A stretch of DNA of 64,000 nt from Actinomycetospora lemnae (lineage in GTDB: Bacteria > Actinomycetota > Actinomycetes > Mycobacteriales > Pseudonocardiaceae). Position 1 is the first letter of the stretch. Every line of letters begins with the position of its first letter. Shown here piece by piece: positions 7,508 to 16,652 of the stretch. The notes under the pieces are model-generated. The model made no database searches, had not been told where the DNA came from, and saw only the letters and a program-made list of their open reading frames with translations. The DNA is taken from the NCBI RefSeq assembly GCF_028737315.1, contig NZ_JAQZAO010000010.1, positions 1-64,000 of the forward strand, in the 5' to 3' direction. The position numbers were made by a program, and so were the translations under genes.

Positions 7508-10500
7508 AGCCGCTGGACCCCCGCCTGCTGCGCCACGTCCGCCCGGCCCGCACCTTTGTGGTGCTCGCGGCCGCGGCGGGCGTGGCCACGGCCGGGCTGG
7601 TCGTCGTCCAGGCGGACCTGCTCTCGCGGGTGGTGGCCCGGGCGTTCCTGGACGGCGCGCCGCTCGCGGCCCTGACGACCCTGCTGGCGGGCCTCGTCGT
7701 CGTGGTCGCCGGGCGGGCGCTGCTGGCATGGGCCACCGAGGCCGCCGCCGTGCGGGCGAGCGCCCGCGTGATCGGGCAGCTGCGGGCCGACCTCGTCGAC
7801 CTCGTCCTGCGACTCGGCCCGCGCGACCCCCGCCTGCCCTCGACCGGCGAGCTCGGGACGCTCGCCACCCGCGGGATCGACGCCCTCGACGGCTACCTGC
7901 GCCGCTACCTGCCCACCCTGCTGCTGGCCACGACGGTCCCGCTGCTGGTCGGGGTGCGGCTGCTGACCGCCGACTGGCTCTCCGCGGTGATCGTGGCCGT
8001 CACCGTGCCCCTGATCCCCCTGTTCATGGTCCTGGTCGGCCTGCGCACCCGCGACGACACGGCGCGGCGCTGGCGGGCCCTCGCGGTGCTGGGCCACCAC
8101 TTCCTCGACCTCGTCGCCGGCCTCGACGTGCTGGTCGCCTTCGGTCGCGCCGGCGCCCAGGCCGGGCGGCTGCGCGCCGTCGCCGCCGAGTACCGGCGGG
8201 CCACGATGCGGACGCTGCGGGTGGCCTTCCTGTCCGCGCTGGTGCTCGAGGTGCTGGCGACGCTCTCGGTCGCCCTGGTCGCGGTGTCGGTGGGCCTGCG
8301 CCTGGCCGAGGGTCGCCTCGACCTCGCCACCGGGCTGCTGGTGATCATGCTGGCGCCGGAGATCTACCTGCCGCTGCGCGCGGTCGGCGCCCGGTTCCAC
8401 GACAGCGCCGAGGGCCTGGCCGCCGCCGACGAGGTGTTCGCGGTGCTGGGGACGGAGCCGGCGGGCCCGGGGGGCGCCCGCCGGCCCGCGCCCGACCCGT
8501 CGCGGGTCCCGGTGCACCTCGAGCGGGTCGGCGTCGACGGACGCAGCGGCCCCGTGCTCGACGACCTCTCCCTGACCGTGGCCCCCGGCGAGGTCGTCGG
8601 GCTGCGCGGCCCGAGCGGCGCGGGCAAGTCGACGCTGCTCGACCTGGTCACGGGCCTGCGTCGCCCCGACCGCGGCCGGGTGCTCGTCGGCGGGGTCCCG
8701 CTCGACGAGCTCGACCCCGCCGCCTGGCGCGCCCGGATCGCGTGGGTGCCGCAGCGACCCGTGCTCGTCGCGGGCACGGTCGCCGACAACGTCCGCCTCG
8801 GCGCCCCCGAGGCTCCCGACGCGGCGGTCGCCCGCGCCGTCCGGGTCGCCCGCGTCGACCTGGCGCTCGACGCCCCCGTCGGCGAGCGGGGCGCGGGGCT
8901 CTCCACCGGTCAGCAGCGCCGTGTCGCCCTGGCCCGCGCGCTGCTCGCCGACCGTCCCCTGGTCCTGCTCGACGAACCCACCGAGGGCGTCGACGCGGAG
9001 ACCGAGGCGGCCCTGCTGGCGTCCCTGCCCCACGCCCTCGCCGGCCGCAGCGCGATCGTCGTCAGCCACCGCCCCGACGTCCTCGCCGCCTGCGACCGGG
9101 TCGTCGACCTCGCCGGCCTCCTCACGGCCCCTGCCGCTGTCCCTGCCGCTGTCCCTGCCGCTGCCCCGACGACTGCCCCGACGGCGCCGCGGTCCGCGGC
9201 CGGACCGTCGCCGGCGGCCGAGGAGCACGACGCGCCGACGCCCGCCGCCGGTCGTGGGTCGGGTGCGCTGCGGTGGTTCGCCGCCGCCGCCCGCCCCCGC
9301 GCGGGCCGGCTCGCGGTCGCGGTCCTGCTCGGCGCCGGGGCGCTGGGCAGCGCGGTGGCGCTGACCGCCACGTCCGCGTGGCTGATCTCCGCGGCCGCGC
9401 TGCAGCCGCCGCTGCTGACGCTGATGGTCGCGATCGTCGCGGTGCGCGCGTTCGGGCTGGCCAAGGGCGTCCTGCGCTACCTCGAGCGGCTGGCGTCCCA
9501 CGACGCCGCCCTGCGCCTCGGCGCCGACCTGCGCGTGCGGGTCTGGCGGGCCCTCGTGCGCCGCGGCCCGGCGGCGACCGCCGCGCAGCGCCGCGGCGAT
9601 CTGCTGTCCCGCCTCACCGGCGACGTCGACGCCCAGCAGGACGTGCTGATCCGGACCGTCGTGCCCGCGGCGTCCGCGCTGCTCGTCGGCGCCGCGCTGG
9701 TCGGTCTGTTCACCGTCCTGCTCCCCGAGGCCGGCCTCGCCCTCGCGCTGGGCCTGCTCCTCGCGGGCGTCGTCGCCCCGCTGCTCGGCGTCCTCGCCGG
9801 CCGGCGCGCCGCGCGGACGACCGCCACGGCCCGTGCCGCGGTGGCCACCGGCACCCTCGAGCTGCTCGACGGTGCCGCCGACCTCCTCGTCCTGGGTGCC
9901 GCGGACCGTCGCCGTCGCCGGCTCGCCGCCCACGACACCGAGCTCGCCGGCCGTCTGGTGTCGCAGGCGGGTGGAGCGGGCGTCGGCGCGGGCCTCGGGG
10001 TCCTCGGGCTGGGTCTCGCGATGGTCGCCGCGACGGTCCTCGGCGTGCTCGCGCTGACCGACGGCCGGCTGGCGCCGACGGCCCTCGCGGTCCTGGCGCT
10101 CACGCCGCTGGCCGCCGCCGAGCTCGTCGCCGGGCTGCCCGACGCCGCGACGCGTCTCGCCGAGGCGGTCCCGGCCACCCGCCGGCTCGCCGGGCTCGAG
10201 GCGGCGCCCGCGCCCGTCGTCGACCCGCGCCGACCCGCGGCCGTGCCGGCCGACCCGGTCGTGGCGGCCGAGCAGCTCGCCGTCCGCTGGCCGGACGCGA
10301 CACGCGAGGCGGTCAGCGGGGTGTCGTTCGCGCTCCCGCCCGGCGAGCGGATGGTGCTCGCCGGCCCGTCGGGCGCAGGCAAGAGCACGGTGCTCGCCGC
10401 GGTCCTGCGCACCCTGGCGGCGGCCCGCGGCGCGGTCACCCTCGACGGCCGCGACACCGCGACCATGGCGGCCGAGGACGTGCGCGCCCACATCGCGTGG

Positions 10501-10962
10501 TGCGGGCCGGCCGCGCACCTGTTCGACAGCACGCTGCGGGAGAACCTGCGCCTCGCCCGGCCCGCGGCGACCGACGAGGAGCTCGTCGACGCCCTGCGGC
10601 GCGCCCGTCTCGGCGGGTGGTTCGCGTCGCTGCCCGCGGGGCTCGACACGCCGCTGGGCGAGCACGGCGGCCCGGTGTCCGGGGGCGAGCGCCAGCGGCT
10701 CGCGGTGGCCCGGGTGCTGCTCGCCGACCGCCCCGTGCTCGCCCTCGACGAGCCCACCGCCCACCTGGACGCGCCCACGGCCACGGCGCTCGCCGGTGAG
10801 ATCGGCGAGATGAGCCGCGGCCGGACGACCATCGTCGTCTCCCACCGACCGGCGGAGTTCCCGGACCTGCCCGTGGTCACGATCGGGGCGACGCGTGACG
10901 GGTCGGCCGGGCGCCGACGGGCGGCCTCGCCGCTCGCCGCCGTCACGCGAGGGCGTCGATGA
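7504..10962 (+). CDS. cydDC: Fused CydD-CydC thiol/haem ABC exporter
   Basis: 1152 aa. Two complete ABC half-transporters are fused: CydD (TMD about 1-310, NBD about 340-540) and CydC (TMD about 600-860, NBD about 915-1130). Walker A GPSGAGKST occurs near residues 369 and 954; signatures are LSTGQQRR and VSGGERQR; Walker B runs LVLLDEPT and LALDEPT. CydDC exports cysteine/glutathione-type thiols and is needed to assemble cytochrome bd. The two halves are joined by an Ala/Pro/Thr linker that holds a short DNA repeat. Fusion is usual in actinobacteria. The 3' end overlaps convergent ackA by 20 nt. Confidence 0.95.
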   Translation: MKPLDPRLLRHVRPARTFVVLAAAAGVATAGLVVVQADLLSRVVARAFLDGAPLAALTTLLAGLVVVVAGRALLAWATEAAAVRASARVIGQLRADLVDLVLRLGPRDPRLPSTGELGTLATRGIDALDGYLRRYLPTLLLATTVPLLVGVRLLTADWLSAVIVAVTVPLIPLFMVLVGLRTRDDTARRWRALAVLGHHFLDLVAGLDVLVAFGRAGAQAGRLRAVAAEYRRATMRTLRVAFLSALVLEVLATLSVALVAVSVGLRLAEGRLDLATGLLVIMLAPEIYLPLRAVGARFHDSAEGLAAADEVFAVLGTEPAGPGGARRPAPDPSRVPVHLERVGVDGRSGPVLDDLSLTVAPGEVVGLRGPSGAGKSTLLDLVTGLRRPDRGRVLVGGVPLDELDPAAWRARIAWVPQRPVLVAGTVADNVRLGAPEAPDAAVARAVRVARVDLALDAPVGERGAGLSTGQQRRVALARALLADRPLVLLDEPTEGVDAETEAALLASLPHALAGRSAIVVSHRPDVLAACDRVVDLAGLLTAPAAVPAAVPAAAPTTAPTAPRSAAGPSPAAEEHDAPTPAAGRGSGALRWFAAAARPRAGRLAVAVLLGAGALGSAVALTATSAWLISAAALQPPLLTLMVAIVAVRAFGLAKGVLRYLERLASHDAALRLGADLRVRVWRALVRRGPAATAAQRRGDLLSRLTGDVDAQQDVLIRTVVPAASALLVGAALVGLFTVLLPEAGLALALGLLLAGVVAPLLGVLAGRRAARTTATARAAVATGTLELLDGAADLLVLGAADRRRRRLAAHDTELAGRLVSQAGGAGVGAGLGVLGLGLAMVAATVLGVLALTDGRLAPTALAVLALTPLAAAELVAGLPDAATRLAEAVPATRRLAGLEAAPAPVVDPRRPAAVPADPVVAAEQLAVRWPDATREAVSGVSFALPPGERMVLAGPSGAGKSTVLAAVLRTLAAARGAVTLDGRDTATMAAEDVRAHIAWCGPAAHLFDSTLRENLRLARPAATDEELVDALRRARLGGWFASLPAGLDTPLGEHGGPVSGGERQRLAVARVLLADRPVLALDEPTAHLDAPTATALAGEIGEMSRGRTTIVVSHRPAEFPDLPVVTIGATRDGSAGRRRAASPLAAVTRGRR
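9128..9165 (+). repeat. 12-bp tandem repeat in the CydD-CydC linker
   Basis: About three copies of a CCTGCCGCTGTC unit encode the (A)AVP linker between the two transporter halves. The repeat is in frame, so copy-number change would alter linker length only. Confidence 0.6.
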
Positions 10963-12052
10963 CCTCACGGGCGATGACGAGGTCCTCACGGGCGTGCACC
11001 ACCACCGTGCGCGCCGTCGCGCCGGGCGCCGACACGTCGCCCTCCGCGCCGTCGACCGCCGCCGCGTCGGCGCGCGGGTCGACGGCGAGGCCGAGGAAGC
11101 CGAGCCCCTCGACCACGCGGCGTCGCAGCACCGGGGCGTTCTCCCCAACCCCGCCGCTGAACACCAGCACGTCGACCCCGCCGCAGGCCGCCGCCATCGC
11201 CGCGAGCTGCCCGCGGGCCCGGTGCACCCAGACGTCGACGGCGAGCTGCGCGTCCGGTTTTCCCGCCTCGCCGGCGGCGAGCACGCGCCGCATGTCGGCC
11301 TCCCCGGCGAGGCCCACCAGGCCCGAGGCGTGGTCGAGGGCGTGGTCGACCTCGGCGGTCGGCACGTCGGCGTGGAGCGTCAGCCACGCCACCGCCGACG
11401 GGTCGAGGTCGCCGCACCGCGTCGCCATCACCAGCCCGGCCGTGGGCGTGAACCCCATCGTCGTGTCCACCGAACGGCCGCCGCGGACCGCGCAGGCCGA
11501 GGCGCCGGAGCCGAGGTGTGCCACGACCACCCGGAGCTCGTCGAGCGGCCGGCCGACGATCTCCGCCGCCCGCGTCGAGCCCCACGCGTGCGCGAGCCCG
11601 TGGAACCCGTACTTGCGCATCCCGTGCTCGGCGCGCCAGGTCGCGGGCACCGCGTAGGTGCTCGCCGCGGCCGGCATCGTCGCGTGGAAGGCCGTGTCGA
11701 AGCAGGCCACCGACGGCACGTCCGGCAGCGCCTCGGCCACCGCGCGCAGGCCCGCGACGGCGGGCGGCTGGTGCAGCGGGGCGAGCACGGTGAGGCGGGC
11801 GATCCGCGCGAGCACGTCCCCGGCGACGACCACCGGCGCGGTGAAGTCGGCACCTCCGTGCACCACCCGGTGCCCCACGGCGTCCACGCCGCCGGCCGCC
11901 CGGGCGAGCCGGTCGACGGCGTCCTCGAGCGCGCCCTCGGCCGGTCGCCCGCGCGGGGCGTCGAGGTCGGTTCGGTGCGTCACCACGCCCTCGGGCTCGA
12001 CCACGCGCAGCTTGACACTGCTCGACCCCGCGTTGACGACGAGGACCCGCAT
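10943..12052 (-). CDS. ackA: Acetate kinase
   Basis: 369 aa, slightly shorter than the usual ~400. Interconverts acetyl phosphate + ADP and acetate + ATP. Family motifs are all present: NAGSSSVKLRV at the start, HRVVHGG, FDTAFHATMP, YGFHGLAH, HLGSGASACAV and FSGGVGENAP. The start ATG (12050-12052) overlaps the phosphoketolase stop as TGATG, so the two are translationally coupled and form a route from xylulose-5-P/fructose-6-P through acetyl-P to ATP. The gene end overlaps cydDC by 20 nt on the opposite strand. Confidence 0.95.
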   Translation of the reverse strand: MRVLVVNAGSSSVKLRVVEPEGVVTHRTDLDAPRGRPAEGALEDAVDRLARAAGGVDAVGHRVVHGGADFTAPVVVAGDVLARIARLTVLAPLHQPPAVAGLRAVAEALPDVPSVACFDTAFHATMPAAASTYAVPATWRAEHGMRKYGFHGLAHAWGSTRAAEIVGRPLDELRVVVAHLGSGASACAVRGGRSVDTTMGFTPTAGLVMATRCGDLDPSAVAWLTLHADVPTAEVDHALDHASGLVGLAGEADMRRVLAAGEAGKPDAQLAVDVWVHRARGQLAAMAAACGGVDVLVFSGGVGENAPVLRRRVVEGLGFLGLAVDPRADAAAVDGAEGDVSAPGATARTVVVHAREDLVIAREVIDALA

Positions 12053-14571
12053 CAGCCCGGTCGCCCCGCGCCCGCGTCCTCCCGGACGTCGGCCAGCGGG
12101 TCGTGCTGGTCGGGGCCGACGCGGACGTCGTCGGGGAAGTCCGACGCGGTGTCCGCGGACGCGCCGGGCCGTCCCGCCCGCCCGTCCGGATCCCCGGAGC
12201 CCGTCCACACCCAGTCCCGCACGTCGGGCCGGTCCTCCCCGTGGCGGCGGGTGTACTCGCGGCAGGCGAGCCGCTCGTCGGCCATCCGCTGGCGCAGCCC
12301 GGCGTGGCGCACCCCCAGCCCCGGCACCCGGTCGATCACGTCCATGACCAGGTGGAAGCGGTCGAGGTCGTTGAGCATCACCATGTCGAAGGGCGTCGTG
12401 GTCGTGCCCTCCTCCTTGTAGCCGCGCACGTGCAGGTTGGCGTGGCCGGTGCGGCGGTAGGTCAGCCGGTGGATCAGCCAGGGGTAGCCGTGGTAGGCGA
12501 AGATGATCGGCTTGTCCGGCGTGAACAGGGCGTCGAACTCCCGGTCGGGCAGCCCGTGCGGGTGCTCGGTCGGGTCCTGGAGCCGCATGAGGTCCACGAC
12601 GTTGACCACACGCACCTCGAGGTCGGGCAGGTGGCGGCGCAGCAGGTCGACCGCGGCGAGGGTCTCCAGCGTCGGGACGTCCCCGGCGCACGCCAGCACG
12701 ACGTCGGGCTCGGCGGAGTCGTCGTTGCTGGCCCACTCCCACACCCCGAGCCCGCGGGTGCAGTGCGCGACCGCCTCGTCCATCCCCAGCCACTGCGGCG
12801 CGGGCTGCTTGCCGGCGACGATGACGTTGACGTAGTCCCGGGTGCGCAGACAGTGGTCGGCGGTGGAGAGCAGGGTGTTCGCGTCCGGCGGCAGGTACAC
12901 CCGCACGAGCTCGGCCTTCTTGTTCACCACGTGGTCGATGAAGCCCGGATCCTGGTGGGAGAAGCCGTTGTGGTCCTGGCGCCACACGTGCGAGGTGAGC
13001 AGGTAGTTCAGCGAGCCGATCGGCCGCCGCCACGGGATGTCCCGGGTGACCTTCAGCCACTTGGCGTGCTGGTTGAGCATCGAGTCGACGATGTGGATGA
13101 ACGCCTCGTAGCAGGTGAACAGCCCGTGTCGCCCGGTGAGCAGGTAGCCCTCCAGCCAGCCCTGACACATGTGCTCCGACAGCATCTCCACGGCGCGGCC
13201 CGTCGGGGCCAGGTGGTCGTCACCGTCGACGATCTCCCCGTCGAACTGCCGGTCGGTGACCGCGAAGACGTCCTGCAGGCGGTTGGAGGCGATCTCGTCG
13301 GGCCCGAAGACGCGGAAGTTCTCGGGGTTCTGCCGCACGACCTCCCGGATCCAGCCGCCCATCACGCGGGTGGCCTCCGCGACGGGCCCGCCGGGGCGGT
13401 CCACCGCGACGCCGTGGTCGCGGAAGTCGGGCAGGCGCAGGTCACGCAGCAGCTCGCCGCCGTTGGCGTGGGGCGTGGCGCTCATCCGCCGATCGCCGCC
13501 GGGGTGCAGGTCGGCGAGCTCGGGACGCAGCCGGCCGTCGTCGTCGAAGAGCTCCTCGGGCCGGTAGGAGCGCATCCACTGCTCGAGCTGCGCCCGGTGC
13601 TCCGCGTTGTCGCGGGTCCCGGCCAGCGGCACCTGGTGCGCCCGGTAGGTGCCCTCGACCCGTTGCCCGTCGACCTCGCGGGGCCCGGTCCAGCCCTTCG
13701 GCGTGCGCAGGACCAGCATCGGCCAGCGCGGGCGCGGCACCTCGCGGCCGGCGGCCTCGGCCTCGGCGGCCTCGCGACGGATGCGGGCGATCTCGTCGAC
13801 GATCTCGTCCATCGTGTCGGCCATCCGCCGGTGCACCGCCGCGTGGTCCTCGTCGAGACCGGCCTCGACGACGGAGGGCCGGTAGCCGTAGCCCGTGAAC
13901 AGCGCGAGCAGCTCGTCGTCGGGGATGCGCGCCAGCACCGTCGGGTTCGCGATCTTGTAGCCGTTGAGGTGCAGGACCGGCAGCACCGTGCCGTCGTGGA
14001 CGGGGTGGCAGAACTTGTTCGCGTGCCACGCGGTGGCCAGCGGCCCGGTCTCGGCCTCGCCGTCCCCGACGACGCAGGCCACGAGCAGGTCGGGGTTGTC
14101 GAAGACGGCGCCGTAGGCGTGGGCCAGGGAGTAGCCCAGCTCGCCGCCCTCGTGGATCGAGCCCGGGGTCTCGGGCGCGACGTGGCTCGGGATACCGCCG
14201 GGGTAGGAGAACTGGCGGAACAGCGTCCGCATCCCCTCCTCGTCGGCGGTGACGTGGGAGTACCGCTCGGAGTAGGTCCCCTCGAGGTAGGCGGCGGCGA
14301 CCACCGCCGGACCGCCGTGGCCGGGCCCCGAGACGAACAGCGGGTCGAACTCACCGCGTCGGGCCACGCGGTTGAGGTGGGCCCATAGGAAGGTCTGGCC
14401 CGGCGTGGTCCCCCAGTGGCCGAGGAGACGAGGCTTCACGTGGTCCGCGGCCAACGGTTCGCGCAGCAACGGGTTGTCCCGCAGGTAGATCTGGCCCACG
14501 GCCAGGTAGTTCGCCGCACGCCACCAGGCGTCCAGCAGGGACAGGTCGGATCGGTCGTCGCTCATCGCCAC
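12052..14571 (-). CDS. xfp: Xylulose-5-phosphate/fructose-6-phosphate phosphoketolase
   Basis: 839 aa, TPP-dependent. Cleaves X5P or F6P with phosphate to acetyl phosphate plus GAP or E4P. Visible family motifs: [27 protein letters not shown], the TPP-binding [19 protein letters not shown], and [21 protein letters not shown]. The C-terminus has about 45 extra Asp/Gly-rich residues. The start may be GTG at 14571 or the internal ATG at 14565. It lies between a small gene (26 nt upstream) and ackA and would give oxygen-independent substrate-level ATP. Confidence 0.95.
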   Translation of the reverse strand: MAMSDDRSDLSLLDAWWRAANYLAVGQIYLRDNPLLREPLAADHVKPRLLGHWGTTPGQTFLWAHLNRVARRGEFDPLFVSGPGHGGPAVVAAAYLEGTYSERYSHVTADEEGMRTLFRQFSYPGGIPSHVAPETPGSIHEGGELGYSLAHAYGAVFDNPDLLVACVVGDGEAETGPLATAWHANKFCHPVHDGTVLPVLHLNGYKIANPTVLARIPDDELLALFTGYGYRPSVVEAGLDEDHAAVHRRMADTMDEIVDEIARIRREAAEAEAAGREVPRPRWPMLVLRTPKGWTGPREVDGQRVEGTYRAHQVPLAGTRDNAEHRAQLEQWMRSYRPEELFDDDGRLRPELADLHPGGDRRMSATPHANGGELLRDLRLPDFRDHGVAVDRPGGPVAEATRVMGGWIREVVRQNPENFRVFGPDEIASNRLQDVFAVTDRQFDGEIVDGDDHLAPTGRAVEMLSEHMCQGWLEGYLLTGRHGLFTCYEAFIHIVDSMLNQHAKWLKVTRDIPWRRPIGSLNYLLTSHVWRQDHNGFSHQDPGFIDHVVNKKAELVRVYLPPDANTLLSTADHCLRTRDYVNVIVAGKQPAPQWLGMDEAVAHCTRGLGVWEWASNDDSAEPDVVLACAGDVPTLETLAAVDLLRRHLPDLEVRVVNVVDLMRLQDPTEHPHGLPDREFDALFTPDKPIIFAYHGYPWLIHRLTYRRTGHANLHVRGYKEEGTTTTPFDMVMLNDLDRFHLVMDVIDRVPGLGVRHAGLRQRMADERLACREYTRRHGEDRPDVRDWVWTGSGDPDGRAGRPGASADTASDFPDDVRVGPDQHDPLADVREDAGAGRPG

Positions 14572-14596
14572 GGGGACCGGCTACCCCGTCCGCCCG

Positions 14597-14830
14597 TCAC
14601 GCGGCCCTCATCGTGCGGACGTCCCGGAGAATCCTCGCGCACGCCGCCTCCGCTGCCGGGTCGACGGAGAGCCAGCCGCGCAGCCGGCTCGCCGCGGAGG
14701 CGTCGCCGTGCTCGGCGAGCACGAGGAGCTCGACCAGCGCGTCCCGCCAGTTCGCGATCTCGGGCGGGGCGGGGCTGACCGAGGACAGCGGGGCGCTCGT
14801 GGCCGGTCGCGCGGCGTCGGTGATGGTCAT
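14597..14830 (-). CDS. Small hypothetical protein
   Basis: 77 aa from an ATG at 14830 with AGGAGG seven nt upstream. A Pro/Ser-rich N-terminus is followed by an amphipathic helical region (NWRDALVELLVLAEHGDASAASRLRGWLSVDPAAEAACARILRDVRTMRAA). No known domain recognised. It is the likely first gene of the xfp-ackA operon. Confidence 0.7.
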   Translation of the reverse strand: MTITDAARPATSAPLSSVSPAPPEIANWRDALVELLVLAEHGDASAASRLRGWLSVDPAAEAACARILRDVRTMRAA

Positions 14831-14982
14831 CGGGCCTCCTGGGACGCCGCGCGCGGGCGCGGACGGACGCGGTGGTGCGACCCTGCTCGTGCTCTGGTCG
14901 CTCCCCGCACGGTGCCGGACCGGGCACCGCGGGCGGCAGGGACGACGGCCCGCCGGAGGCGGGCTCGGTGGCACGGGTGATC

Positions 14983-14996
14983 GGGACGTTGGTCCG
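14983..14996. promoter_or_regulatory. DosR-like box, one mismatch
   Basis: GGGAC-GTTG-GTCCG lies in the 219-nt gap between the xfp-ackA operon (start 14830) and the winged-helix gene (15050). A second, poorer GGGAC half-site starts at 15001. Confidence 0.5.
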
Positions 14997-15049
14997 TGGC
15001 GGGACGGCCTATGATCGCCGGGCCGGACACGCCAGCACGGAAGATCGTC

Positions 15050-15376
15050 ATGACCTCGTCGTCGCGGGGTGAGGTGCCCTCGTGGACGTTCCTCACCAAC
15101 CACGGACACGTCCTCGTCGCGCTCGCCCGGGACCCGCACCGCCGGCTCCGTGACGTCGCCCTCGAGGTCGGCATCACCGAACGCTCCGCCCAGTCGATCG
15201 TGGCCGACCTCGAGGCCGCCGGGTACCTGCGGCGCGTGCGGGTGGGGCGGCGCAACCGCTACGAGGTCGAGACCGCCCGGCCCCTCCGCCACCCCGCCGA
15301 GCGGGACCACCAGGTCGGCGAGCTGCTCGGTCTGTTCACGGGCGACAGCGACCGTCCGGACGCGCAGGACCCCTGA
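15050..15376 (+). CDS. Winged helix-turn-helix regulator
   Basis: 108 aa. The segment HVLVALARDPHRRLRDVALEVGITERSAQSIVADLEAAGYLRRVRVGRRNRYEV is a MarR/ArsR-type winged helix: helix-turn-helix followed by a beta wing. There is no receiver or ligand domain, so it is not the DevR/DosR response regulator. It is divergent from the fermentation operon and convergent with a Usp gene. Targets cannot be told from the sequence. Confidence 0.8.
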   Translation: MTSSSRGEVPSWTFLTNHGHVLVALARDPHRRLRDVALEVGITERSAQSIVADLEAAGYLRRVRVGRRNRYEVETARPLRHPAERDHQVGELLGLFTGDSDRPDAQDP

Positions 15377-15404
15377 CAGGTGCAGGGGGATCGGGTGCGC
15401 CGGC

Positions 15405-16178
15405 CTACGCGCCGCCCGTCCGGTGCCCCGGCCCGGCCGCACCGTCGGCGCCGACACCGGCGAGCGGCGTCGGGGGCACGACCACGACGGGGCAGACGGC
15501 GTGCCGGACCACGTCCGGGGTCACGTGGTGGTGGAACCACCCGTCGTCGACGCCGAGGACGAGGACCTCGGCCCCGCGCGCCCGGTCCAGCAGCGCACGA
15601 TCCACGTGGTGCCCGCCCGTCACCCGGACCGCGGCCATCGCCGTCCCCCGCCGCGCGGCCCGGTCGGCGGCGAAGCGCCAGGCGCCGGTGCAGCCGGCGG
15701 TGCCGTCGTCGCCGACGAGCACGGGGGCGTGGTCCCCGTGCGGCGCGGCCGGGTCGTAGCCGGCGGGCACGACGACCAGCGGGACGTCGACGTGCCCGGC
15801 GAGACCCCGGACGACGCCGCCGATCAGGCGGTCCCCGACGGGCCCGAGGCCGTCGCTGCCCACCACCACGAGCTCCGCCCGCCGCGCCTGGTCCCGCAGG
15901 ACCGGCACCGGTCCGCCCCGGATCGTCGTCGCCTCGACCTCCAGACCCGGCGCGACGTCGCGGGCGATCGCAGCGGCGGTCTGCAGCGTCTGCCGGGCCC
16001 GTCCCCGCAGGGCGGGAGCGACCACCAGCCCCCACCCGGGGTGGTGGCCGACGGGCAGCACCAGGGCGTGCACGAGCCGCAGCCCCAGGTCCCGGTCCCG
16101 CGCCTCCCGCGCCGCCCAGCGCACGACCCGCTCGTCGGGCTCGAAGCCGAGCCCCACGACCACCACACCACACGCCAC
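15405..16178 (-). CDS. Tandem universal stress protein with His-rich second loop
   Basis: 257 aa, two Usp domains (about 1-135 and 145-245). GTG at 16178 chosen for the GGAGG upstream. Domain 1 keeps a Usp ATP loop (GSDGLGPVGDRLIGG). In domain 2 the loop is replaced by GVDDGWFHHHVTPDVV, lacking the G-x2-G-x9-G(S/T) pattern. The same His-rich replacement occurs in the paralogue at 19032-19940, so these two form a subfamily. ATP binding is expected in domain 1 only. Confidence 0.85.
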   Translation of the reverse strand: MACGVVVVGLGFEPDERVVRWAAREARDRDLGLRLVHALVLPVGHHPGWGLVVAPALRGRARQTLQTAAAIARDVAPGLEVEATTIRGGPVPVLRDQARRAELVVVGSDGLGPVGDRLIGGVVRGLAGHVDVPLVVVPAGYDPAAPHGDHAPVLVGDDGTAGCTGAWRFAADRAARRGTAMAAVRVTGGHHVDRALLDRARGAEVLVLGVDDGWFHHHVTPDVVRHAVCPVVVVPPTPLAGVGADGAAGPGHRTGGA

Positions 16179-16264
16179 GACCCACCTCCGCGTCCGACGG
16201 GACCTGGGCCCGACCCTCCGCCGGCGGGCCCGGGGCCCGGCAGGGGCGCACGCCCCGTCCGGGC

Positions 16265-16299
16265 GGGACGTCCGGCCGGCGGCGGGCGACCTCCGGCCC
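16265..16299. promoter_or_regulatory. Pair of DosR-like boxes, 21 bp apart
   Basis: GGGAC-GTCC-GGCCG (16265-16278) and GCGAC-CTCC-GGCCC (16286-16299) each have one mismatch and start 21 bp apart, two helical turns. They lie between a Usp gene starting at 16178 and the 92-aa gene starting at 16349. Confidence 0.6.
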
Positions 16300-16348
16300 T
16301 CGATCCCGTCGCCGCGACGGGGTCTGCTCGGGTCGGAGAGGAGCCACC

Positions 16349-16627
16349 ATGGACACCGCGCCCGCCCGCCGACCCACCGAGGCCGTCGATCTCGTGTCGC
16401 GCGTCGTCGTCCTGCGCCGCCGCGGCGCCCCCCGCGTGACGGTGCTCGCGGCGATGGACCAGGCCCGACGGTCGCTGGACCACGAGACCCACCACGCCGT
16501 CCGCCGCACGCTGACGCGGATCCTGCGGGCCCTCGACAACGGCCTCGACGCCGGGCCCAGCCTGGACGCGGCCCTGCGGCTCGCGGACCGCGACGTGCGT
16601 CGCCCGCCGGCGGGGCCGGTGCCCTGA
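16349..16627 (+). CDS. 92-aa conserved small protein, copy 1
   Basis: 92 aa, all-helical and basic, with GGAGAGGAG before the ATG. It aligns along its whole length with the 92-aa product of 39676-39954; shared positions include RRPTEA/RRRTEA, DL-S-VV-L-RR, LAA-DQAR-SL, VRRTLT and DAALR-A-RD--RPP. I recognise no named family. Both copies sit directly downstream of paired DosR-like boxes. Confidence 0.75.
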   Translation: MDTAPARRPTEAVDLVSRVVVLRRRGAPRVTVLAAMDQARRSLDHETHHAVRRTLTRILRALDNGLDAGPSLDAALRLADRDVRRPPAGPVP

Positions 16628-16652
16628 GCACCGGCGACGGTGTCGGGCGGTC

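Noticed and set aside
15050-15376. Winged-helix protein considered as the DevR/DosR regulator
   Set aside because: It has no receiver domain and no LuxR-type four-helix DNA-binding domain; the fold is MarR/ArsR-like.
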